From: Cognatiluteimonas lumbrici
GTDB lineage: Bacteria > Pseudomonadota > Gammaproteobacteria > Xanthomonadales > Xanthomonadaceae
Reading direction: 5' to 3'
DNA length: 64,000 nt
Assembly (NCBI RefSeq): GCF_006476065.1
Contig: NZ_ML636798.1
Span: forward strand, 1-64,000
The first letter of the stretch is position 1. Each line of letters opens with the position of its first letter. Below are positions 57,971 through 64,000 of this stretch, in pieces. A program made the position numbers and the translations under genes. The notes beneath the pieces are model-generated. The model was not told the origin of the DNA, did no database searches, and saw only the letters and a list, made by a program, of their open reading frames with translations.

Positions 57971-58765
57971 GTGCCCCGCAAGAAGCAGCCGCTGCGCCTG
58001 GCGACGTTCAACATCAACGGCATCCGCTCGCGGTTGCCGCACCTGTTGCAGTGGCTCGAGCGGGAACGCCCCGACATCGCCTGCCTGCAGGAACTGAAGG
58101 CACGCCACGAGGCGTTCCCGCGCGCCGAGATCGAAGCCGCCGGCTACGGCGCGCTGTGGCAGGGGCAGGTGTCCTGGAACGGCGTGGCGATCCTCGCGCG
58201 CGACTCCGAGCCGGTCGAAAGCCGCCGCCGGCTGCCCGGCGAGCGCGAGGACGAACAAGCCCGCTACCTCGAGGCCGCCGTGCACGGGATCATGGTCGCC
58301 TGCCTCTACCTGCCCAACGGCAATCCGCAGCCGGGTCCGAAGTTCGACTACAAGCTGCGCTGGATGGACCGGCTGCTGCGCCATGCCAGGTCGCTGGTGG
58401 CCAGTGAGCACCCGGTGGCGATGGTCGGCGACTACAACGTCGTGCCCACGGACTTCGACATCTACAACCCGCGCTCCTGGCGCAAGGACGCGCTGTTGCA
58501 GCCGGAATCGCGCGAACGCTACGCGGCATTGCTGGCGCAGGGCTGGACCGACTCCCTGCGCACGCTGTTCCCCGACGAGCAGGTGTTCACCTTCTGGGAC
58601 TACTTCCGCGACCACTGGCCCAGGAACGCCGGGCTGCGTATCGACCACCTGCTGCTGAACCCGGTGCTCGCGAAGCGGCTGAAGGCCGCCGGCGTCGACC
58701 GCTGGGTGCGCGGCCTGCCCAAGGCCAGCGACCACGCCCCCACCTGGGTCGAGCTGGCGCGCTAG
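57971..58765 (+). CDS. xthA: Exodeoxyribonuclease III family AP endonuclease
   Basis: 264 residues from GTG 57971. NINGIRSRL, CLQELK (metal-binding Glu), GDYNVVPTDFDIYNP, RIDHLLLN and the terminal ASDHAPTWVE histidine are all present. It nicks DNA at abasic sites and trims 3' ends. CAGGCT ends 6 nt before the GTG, a weak leaderless-type signal. Its stop overlaps that of the convergent mscS-type gene by 4 nt. Confidence 0.92.
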   Translation: MPRKKQPLRLATFNINGIRSRLPHLLQWLERERPDIACLQELKARHEAFPRAEIEAAGYGALWQGQVSWNGVAILARDSEPVESRRRLPGEREDEQARYLEAAVHGIMVACLYLPNGNPQPGPKFDYKLRWMDRLLRHARSLVASEHPVAMVGDYNVVPTDFDIYNPRSWRKDALLQPESRERYAALLAQGWTDSLRTLFPDEQVFTFWDYFRDHWPRNAGLRIDHLLLNPVLAKRLKAAGVDRWVRGLPKASDHAPTWVELAR

Positions 58766-59328
58766 TCGGATCCGCCGCGCCAGCGCCGGGTGATCTTCTG
58801 GAAGAACTGCGAATTCGGGATCTGCAGCACCGTGTCGCTGCCGTCCTCCGCGGTCTCGTGCAGCGTGGTGTAGACGAAGTTGATGTCGATCACCCGGCCC
58901 TTGAGCCCGGGCTTCTCGCCGTTCTCGAGCAGTTCGATGCGATCGTTGAGGCGGAACGGGCGCGTGGTCAGGATCAGCAGCGTGCAGAAGATGTTCGAGA
59001 GCACGCTCCAGGCCGCGAAGAAGGCCACCGCGCCGACCGCCACGAAGCCGGTGAGCGTGCCCCACAGAGCCGAGCCCGAGACGCCCAGCCGCTGCAGGAT
59101 CGCCACGAAGGCGATCGTGTAGACCAGGAAGCCGATCGCCCGCCGCGTGCCGATCGCGAACGCCGGCGCGAAGTCGTAGCGCTTGCACAGCCGGTCGAGC
59201 GCGCGCCGCACCAGCCAGTTGAACAGCCAGGCGGCCACGAAGATCGCCAGTGCCGCGACCAGCGAGGACACGGCGATGCGGAGCTCCGGGGCGGCGGCGG
59301 AAGGCGCGAGCCAGGGCAGGGAGGACAT
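58762..59328 (-). CDS. Small MscS-type mechanosensitive channel
   Basis: 188 residues, shorter than E. coli MscS (286). About three to four membrane helices, then the pore helix and beta domain: GFVAVGAVAFFAAWSVLSNIF and the RPFRLNDRIEL and KGRVIDINFVYTTL segments are recognisable. The C-terminal cytoplasmic cage is truncated, ending soon after the beta domain, which is a known variant. It probably gates on membrane tension. Confidence 0.82.
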   Translation of the reverse strand: MSSLPWLAPSAAAPELRIAVSSLVAALAIFVAAWLFNWLVRRALDRLCKRYDFAPAFAIGTRRAIGFLVYTIAFVAILQRLGVSGSALWGTLTGFVAVGAVAFFAAWSVLSNIFCTLLILTTRPFRLNDRIELLENGEKPGLKGRVIDINFVYTTLHETAEDGSDTVLQIPNSQFFQKITRRWRGGSD

Positions 59329-59334
59329 GCCGGG

Positions 59335-59340
59335 ATGTTA
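59335..59340 (-). promoter_or_regulatory. Putative -10 of a leaderless mscS-type transcript
   Basis: TAACAT on the minus strand ends 6 nt before ATG 59328. No ribosome-binding site between. Confidence 0.4.
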
Positions 59341-59457
59341 ACGCCTCCGTCGCCGTTCGCAGGGCATCTGCGACGGCCATCACAGTTCGCGGACAAGGCC
59401 TGACCGGCTTGCCGGCGGTCCGCCGTCTTTCGATGATGGGGAACAGGGGAAAACACG

Positions 59458-60033
59458 ATGGACAGCGACAGGGCCATGCTGCTTGCCCGGGTCGTCGACG
59501 CCTTGCAGTTCGCTGCCGACGCGCACCGCGAGCAGCGGCGCAAGGACCGCGTCACGCCCTACATCAACCATCCGATCGAACTGGTCTGGCTGCTCGCGGT
59601 GGAGGGCGGCGTCGGCGACCCCGACGTGCTGGTCGCGGCGGTCCTGCACGACTACCTGGAGGATTGCTGCGGCCGCTCGGGCCAACCCTCCGTGGCGGAG
59701 GGGTCGGACATCCTGCGCCAGCGCTTCGGCGAGCGGGTGCTCGCCTGCGTCCAGGCCTGCAGCGACGACAAGACGCTGCCGAAGGAGGAGCGCAAGCGCA
59801 CGCAGGTGGAGCGCGCCGCCGTACTGCCGGAGGATGCGCGGCTGGTGGAGCTCGCGGACAAGATCGCCAACCTGCGCGACCTGGTCGCGGCCCCGCCGCA
59901 GGGCTGGTCGCTCGAGCGACGCTGCGAATACTTCGACTGGGCCCGGGCCGTGGTCGACCGCCTCCGCGGCACCCATGCCGGGCTCGAGGCGTTGTTCGAC
60001 GAGGCCTACGCGTTGCGCCCGGGCTGGCGCTGA
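59458..60033 (+). CDS. HD-domain hydrolase, MESH1/small alarmone hydrolase type
   Basis: 191 residues forming a stand-alone HD domain: AADAHREQRRKDRVTPYINHP, LHDYLED (HD metal site) and ELADKIANLRDL, closely arranged as in the hydrolase domain of SpoT and in MESH1. It lacks a synthetase, TGS or ACT domain. It may hydrolyse (p)ppGpp or, like metazoan MESH1, NADPH; substrate unproven. AGGGGA precedes the ATG. Confidence 0.8.
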   Translation: MDSDRAMLLARVVDALQFAADAHREQRRKDRVTPYINHPIELVWLLAVEGGVGDPDVLVAAVLHDYLEDCCGRSGQPSVAEGSDILRQRFGERVLACVQACSDDKTLPKEERKRTQVERAAVLPEDARLVELADKIANLRDLVAAPPQGWSLERRCEYFDWARAVVDRLRGTHAGLEALFDEAYALRPGWR

Positions 60034-60040
60034 AGGTGCG

Positions 60041-60790
60041 TCAGGCGGGCTTGCGCGCGCTCAGGAACGTCCACAGGTCGCGGTACGAGGGCACCAGCAC
60101 GTCCTGCTCGCAGCGGCCTTCGAAATGCGCGTCCACCGCCGCGCGGATCTGCGGCAGCAGCTCGCGGCGCGTGGCGCGGTCGCCGGCGTCGTGCAGGCCG
60201 TGGCCGCAGCACTGCATGCTCAGCACGCCGCCGGGACGCAGCGCGCGGGCGATGTTGGCGATGATGCGCTCGATGAACTCGGCGCGGCCCTGGCCTTCGC
60301 GCACCGGGTCCATGGTCAGGTCATAGACCACCGCGTCGAGGTCGCGGGCGCGCTCGATCCAGCCGAAGGCGTCGCCGACGACGACCTTGGCGTGCCGGCT
60401 GTCGAAGGCGTCGCCGCAGGTCCCGGGCAGGTGCTCGCGCGACAGCTCCATCACGCGTGCGTCGATCTCGATCATGCTGATCTCCGCGGGCATCGGGCCC
60501 AGCGGTTCCAGGGTCCGCAGCAATTCGCACAGCACGCCACCGTCGCCACCCCCCAGGATCGCCACCCGCTCGAGCCGCCGCAGCTGCAGCAGCGGGCTGG
60601 TCATCGCCACCCCGTAGGCGCTGTCGGATTCGGAGACCTGCAGGTCCCCGTCCAGGTACAGCTGGCCGCCGTATTGCGGGTGCCGGATGACGCGGATGTG
60701 CTGGAACCGGGAATGCTCGTCCGCCAGGACGATTTCGCGGTGCAGCGCGGGTGACGGGTGTCCGGCGACCTGGCCGGTGCGTGCGTGCAT
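60041..60790 (-). CDS. Spermidine synthase-like methyltransferase-fold protein
   Basis: 249 residues from ATG 60790, preceded by GGAAGGAAG. FQHIRVIRHPQYGGQLYLDGDLQVSE and the nucleotide motif AILGGGDGGVLCELLR, followed by MIEIDARVMELSREHL and VVYDLTMDP, match polyamine aminopropyltransferases. Whether it makes spermidine or is a divergent homologue is uncertain: the catalytic-loop residues DLTMDP differ from the usual DSSDP. In-frame ATGs upstream (60805, 60820) are alternatives. Confidence 0.78.
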   Translation of the reverse strand: MHARTGQVAGHPSPALHREIVLADEHSRFQHIRVIRHPQYGGQLYLDGDLQVSESDSAYGVAMTSPLLQLRRLERVAILGGGDGGVLCELLRTLEPLGPMPAEISMIEIDARVMELSREHLPGTCGDAFDSRHAKVVVGDAFGWIERARDLDAVVYDLTMDPVREGQGRAEFIERIIANIARALRPGGVLSMQCCGHGLHDAGDRATRRELLPQIRAAVDAHFEGRCEQDVLVPSYRDLWTFLSARKPA

Positions 60791-60855
60791 CGTGCTTCCT
60801 TCCATTGCGTGAAGGACCATGGTCTTGGAGATGGCGCCGGGGTTCAAGTTGGCGG

Positions 60856-60861
60856 TAGGGT
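60856..60861 (+). promoter_or_regulatory. Putative -10 of a leaderless gor transcript
   Basis: TAGGGT ends 6 nt before ATG 60868; no ribosome-binding site. Moderate match only. Confidence 0.35.
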
Positions 60862-60867
60862 GGGCGC

Positions 60868-62235
60868 ATGGGCACGGATTTCGACGGCACTGACTTCGAC
60901 CTCGTGGTCGTCGGCGGCGGTTCCGGTGGGCTCGCCGGTGCCTTCCGCGCGGCGCGCCACGGGGCGCGGGTGGCGCTGCTCGAACCGGGCGACCTCGGCG
61001 GCACCTGCGTCAACGTCGGCTGCGTGCCGAAGAAGGCGATGTGGCTGGCGGCGGACCTCGCGCACAGGCTGGCGATCGCGAAGCAACTCGGCTTCGACCT
61101 GCCGGACGGCCCGCCGGCGCTGGACTGGCCGGCGTTCATCGCCTTCCGCCAGCGCTACATCGGCAACATCCACCAGAGCTACCTGCGGCGCCTGGACGAG
61201 GCCGGGATCGCGCTGATGCCTGTGCGCGGGCGGCTGGCCGGGCCGGGGACTGTGGCCTGCGACAACGGCGTCAGCCTGCGCGCCGGCCAGGTGCTGCTGG
61301 CGACCGGCGGACACGCCTGGCGGCCGGACATCCCCGGGGCCGGGCTCGGGATCGACTCCAACGGCTTTTTCGGCCTCACCGCGGCGCCGGCGCGGGTCGC
61401 GGTGGTCGGCGGCGGCTACATCGCGGTCGAGCTGGGCGCGGTGCTGCAGGCGCTCGGCAGCCGGGTCGAACTGTTCGTGCGCGGCGAGCGCCTGCTCAAC
61501 GGCTTCGACGGCGAGATCGCCGCGCAGCTCGGCGAGGACCTGCGCCAGCAGGGCCTGCGCCTGAACTTCGGGCACGCGGTGCTGGGTCTGGGCGGCAGCC
61601 CGGGCGCGGTCACCGTGCGCGGCGGCGACGGCCGCGAGAGCGACGCGTTCGACTGCGTCGTCTTCGCCACCGGGCGCCGCCCCAACACCGCCGGCATCGG
61701 CCTCGAGGAGGCCGGGGTGGCGCTGGACGCGCGCGGCCACGTCGTGGTGGACGCCTTCCAGCGCACCAGCGTGGACGGCATCCACGCCGTCGGCGACGTC
61801 ACCGGCCGCATCGAGCTGACCCCGGTCGCGATCGCCGCCGCGCGCCGGTTGATGGACCGCCTGTTCGGCGGCCAGGCGGAGGCCAGGCTGGATTACGACG
61901 ACGTGCCCACCGTGGTGTTCTCGCATCCCCCGGTCGGCGTGGTCGGGCTGACCGAAGAGCAGGCGCGCGAGCGCCACGGCGACACCGTCACGGTGCACCG
62001 CAGCGGTTTCCGGCCGATGCTCAACGCGCTGGCCGATGTGCCCCAGCGCAGCCTGTTCAAGCTGGTCTGCGTCGGCGAGGAGCAGCGCGTGGTCGGGATC
62101 CACCTGCTCGGCGACGCCGCCGACGAGATGCTGCAGGGATTCGCGGTGGCGCTGAAGCGCGGCATCACCCTCGCCGACCTGCACGCGACGGTGGCGATCC
62201 ACCCGACCTCGGCCGAGGAAGTGGTGCTGATGTAG
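60868..62235 (+). CDS. gor: Glutathione-disulfide reductase
   Basis: 455 residues. FAD site VVVGGGSGGLAGA, redox-active disulfide Cys47/Cys52 in GGTCVNVGCVPKK, NADPH motif VAVVGGGYIAVELGAVL and C-terminal HPTSAEE (445-451, catalytic His and Glu). It regenerates reduced glutathione. Other members of the disulfide reductase family (such as mycothione reductase) are less likely given the lineage. Confidence 0.9.
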   Translation: MGTDFDGTDFDLVVVGGGSGGLAGAFRAARHGARVALLEPGDLGGTCVNVGCVPKKAMWLAADLAHRLAIAKQLGFDLPDGPPALDWPAFIAFRQRYIGNIHQSYLRRLDEAGIALMPVRGRLAGPGTVACDNGVSLRAGQVLLATGGHAWRPDIPGAGLGIDSNGFFGLTAAPARVAVVGGGYIAVELGAVLQALGSRVELFVRGERLLNGFDGEIAAQLGEDLRQQGLRLNFGHAVLGLGGSPGAVTVRGGDGRESDAFDCVVFATGRRPNTAGIGLEEAGVALDARGHVVVDAFQRTSVDGIHAVGDVTGRIELTPVAIAAARRLMDRLFGGQAEARLDYDDVPTVVFSHPPVGVVGLTEEQARERHGDTVTVHRSGFRPMLNALADVPQRSLFKLVCVGEEQRVVGIHLLGDAADEMLQGFAVALKRGITLADLHATVAIHPTSAEEVVLM

Positions 62236-62238
62236 CGG

Positions 62239-63501
62239 TCAGCGCAGCGCGGCTTCCGCGCGCGCCGACAACACCGCCTTCTCGCCCGCGTTCGCGGTCA
62301 GCTCCGCGGCACGGGAGAAGGCCTCGCCGGCTTCGCGCGCGCGCCCCAGCCGCTGCAGCAGGTCCCCGTGTACCGCGTGCAGCGGCGCGTACTGCTGCAG
62401 CTTCGGTTCCCCGAGCAGCGGCTGCAGCAGGACCCAGGCCGCGTCGGCGTCCTGCGAGCGCGACACCGCGACCACCCGGTTGAGTTCCACTACCGGCGAA
62501 GGGTGGGCCCGGGCCAGCGCGGTGTACAGCGCCGCGATCCTCGGCCAGTCGGTGTCCTCCGCGCGTCGCGCGCGGGCATGGCATTCGGCGATCGCCGCCT
62601 GCAGCACGTAGCTGTCGCGCGCGCCGCCGAGTGCGAGCGCGCGCTGCAGCGCGGCCTGGCCGCGCGCGATCTGGCCGTGGTCCCAGCGCCGCCGGTCCTG
62701 CGCGTCCAGCAGGACCGGGTTGCCGTCAGCGCCGACCCGCGCGGCGCTGCGCGAGGCCTGCAGTTCCATCAGCGCCAGCAGTCCGTGCACCGCGGCCTCG
62801 TCCGCCATGCGATGGGCCAGGATGCGGCCCAGGCGCAGCGCCTCCTCGCACAGGCCCGTGCGCATCCAGGCGTCACCGGCACTGGCCGCGTAGCCTTCGT
62901 TGAACACCAGGTAGACCACCTCCAGCACCGACTCCAGGCGCTCGGGGAGCGCGTCGCGGCGCGGCACCTCGAACGGCACCTGCTCGCGCGCGAGCGTGCG
63001 CTTGGCGCGCACGATGCGTTGCGCGATGGTCGCCTCCGGAACCAGGAACGCGCGCGCGATCTCGGGGGTCGACAGGCCGCACAGCAGCTTCAGCGTGAGC
63101 GCGACCCGCGCGTCCGCGGACAAGGCCGGGTGGCAGGCGACGAACACCAGCCGCAACAGGTCGTCGCCGATATCGTCCTCGAGTGCCTGGTTGTCGTCGG
63201 GTGCGGTCATGGCTTGCGGCGCGGTTTCCTCCGGGCCCCAGTGCTCGTGCTTCTCGCGGATGCGCCGTTGCTGGCGGATCGCGTCGATCGCGCGGTTGCG
63301 CGCGGTGGTGGTGAGCCACGCGGCGGGGTTGTCCGGCACGCCGTGGGCCGACCAGTGCTCGAGCGCCGCGATCCAGGCGTCCTGGACCAGGTCCTCGGCC
63401 TGGTCCAGGTCGCGGAGCTGGCGCGCCAGCCGCGCGATCAGCCCCGGCGACTCCATGCGCCAGAGCGTGCCCAGGATGTCGTGCAGCGCGGCCGCGTCCA
63501 T
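62239..63501 (-). CDS. ECF RNA polymerase sigma factor with C-terminal extension (ECF42-like)
   Basis: 420 residues, more than twice a normal ECF factor. Sigma-2 (about 20-85; LRDLDQAEDLVQDAWIAAL) and sigma-4 (about 125-180; ALTLKLLCGLSTPEIARAFLV) precede a DUF6596/TPR-like domain with YLVFNEGYAAS and PVVELNRVVAVS. No anti-sigma gene is adjacent; in such groups the C-terminal extension is thought to regulate activity. It lies 17 nt downstream of the VOC gene on the same strand. Confidence 0.88.
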   Translation of the reverse strand: MDAAALHDILGTLWRMESPGLIARLARQLRDLDQAEDLVQDAWIAALEHWSAHGVPDNPAAWLTTTARNRAIDAIRQQRRIREKHEHWGPEETAPQAMTAPDDNQALEDDIGDDLLRLVFVACHPALSADARVALTLKLLCGLSTPEIARAFLVPEATIAQRIVRAKRTLAREQVPFEVPRRDALPERLESVLEVVYLVFNEGYAASAGDAWMRTGLCEEALRLGRILAHRMADEAAVHGLLALMELQASRSAARVGADGNPVLLDAQDRRRWDHGQIARGQAALQRALALGGARDSYVLQAAIAECHARARRAEDTDWPRIAALYTALARAHPSPVVELNRVVAVSRSQDADAAWVLLQPLLGEPKLQQYAPLHAVHGDLLQRLGRAREAGEAFSRAAELTANAGEKAVLSARAEAALR

Positions 63502-63518
63502 GCGCCGATCAAAGCACC

Positions 63519-63968
63519 TCACCCCTGTTTCATGCAATTGACCATCCACGGCTTGCCGTAGCGGTCCAGCAACAGTCCCCAGCGGTGCGCCCACGGCGTT
63601 TCGCCCAGCGGCATCAGCACCTTGCCGCCGTCCGCCAGCGCCGCGAACACCCGCTCCGCCTCGCCGACGTCGCCGACATCCACGTTGATGGTGGTGGCGG
63701 CCGCGGGGTCGGCACCGTCGCCGAGCGGCGGGCCGTCGGCTGCCATCAGCACGGCGCCGCCGGCATCCACCTGGCAATGCGCCACCTGGTCGAGGGACTC
63801 GGGCGACATCCCGCCGCATCCTTCGTCGCCCCCGTCGTCGCCTCCGTCCATTGGCGGCAAGTCGCGGTACCTGGTCTCGGACACCACTTGGCCGCCCAGG
63901 GCATGTGCGTAGAACGCCATCGCATCGTGTGCCTGGCCTTGGAAATTCAGGAAGGGAATCAGTTTCAT
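63519..63968 (-). CDS. PhnB-like VOC family protein
   Basis: 149 residues. Two beta-alpha-beta-beta-beta modules of the vicinal oxygen chelate fold: LIPFLNFQGQAHDAMAFY and the C-terminal WGLLLDRYGKPWMVNC. Similar small proteins (PhnB/YCII types) are usual partners of long ECF sigma factors; no enzymatic activity is established. An Asp/Gly-rich insert (MDGGDDGGDEGCGG) interrupts the first module. Confidence 0.82.
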   Translation of the reverse strand: MKLIPFLNFQGQAHDAMAFYAHALGGQVVSETRYRDLPPMDGGDDGGDEGCGGMSPESLDQVAHCQVDAGGAVLMAADGPPLGDGADPAAATTINVDVGDVGEAERVFAALADGGKVLMPLGETPWAHRWGLLLDRYGKPWMVNCMKQG

Positions 63969-64000
63969 GCCACGTCCTCGTTCAATGGTTGCCGGTGAGT

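Overview
The window is 64 kb of chromosomal core genome from a high-GC gammaproteobacterium. Protein sequences and gene order (the complete S10-spc-alpha ribosomal superoperon, then blocks such as surE-pcm-yqaA-nlpD, yhbY/rlmE-ftsH-folP and miaA-hfq-hflX-hflK-hflC-purA) point to the Lysobacteraceae/Xanthomonadaceae (Lysobacter, Luteimonas or a close relative). This is an inference from remembered family sequences and gene order, not a database match. I see no prophage, insertion sequence, CRISPR array, tRNA or rRNA, and no block with obviously foreign codon use.

Layout. 1-14204: end of tuf, a roughly 300-nt structured leader, then rpsJ-rplCDWB-rpsS-rplV-rpsC-rplP-rpmC-rpsQ-rplNXE-rpsNH-rplFR-rpsE-rpmD-rplO-secY, a structured spacer, and rpsMKD-rpoA-rplQ closed by a good terminator. 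14204-20901: dsbB, class II DAHP synthase and a Ycf48-like exported protein, facing an amidase lipoprotein, the remnant of a 2'-5' RNA ligase-like gene and typA. 20996-25850: ppiB, aspartate-type aminotransferase, malate dehydrogenase and the 2-methylcitrate genes prpB-prpC. 25854-32115: suhB/trmJ divergent pair, a PhnD-like periplasmic protein overlapping a GGDEF-EAL membrane protein, and rhlE. 32015-38387: yhhQ, DUF502, a hotdog thioesterase-like gene and a CnoX-type thioredoxin on the minus strand, then leuS and lptE. 38384-45489: holA-nadD-rsfS-ispF-truD, smr, surE-pcm-yqaA-nlpD. 45533-52931: Mth938-like, yhbY, rlmE-ftsH, folP, putP, miaA, hfq. 52987-64000: hflX-hflK-hflC-DUF2065-purA, xth, a small MscS-type channel, a MESH1-like HD hydrolase, a spermidine-synthase-like protein, glutathione reductase, and an ECF sigma factor with a VOC protein.

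The genes are mostly housekeeping: ribosome assembly and translation (ribosomal proteins, leuS, miaA, truD, trmJ, rlmE, yhbY, rsfS, hflX, typA), envelope biogenesis (secY, lptE, nlpD, ftsH, hflKC) and central metabolism. Genes inside operons are tightly packed, often with ATGA, GTGA or TGATG overlaps.

The least ordinary material is non-coding. It comprises a family of 23-24 nt REP palindromes confined to the 45-57 kb part, two of which supply the stop codons of hfq and ftsH; two long nested inverted repeats between ftsH and folP; and a recurring TANNNT hexamer placed 6 or 7 nt before start codons, which predicts several leaderless mRNAs. A probable CTG start for holA and a basic RhlE tail encoded antisense to yhhQ are the most interesting coding observations. 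I did not find a clearly novel multi-gene system.
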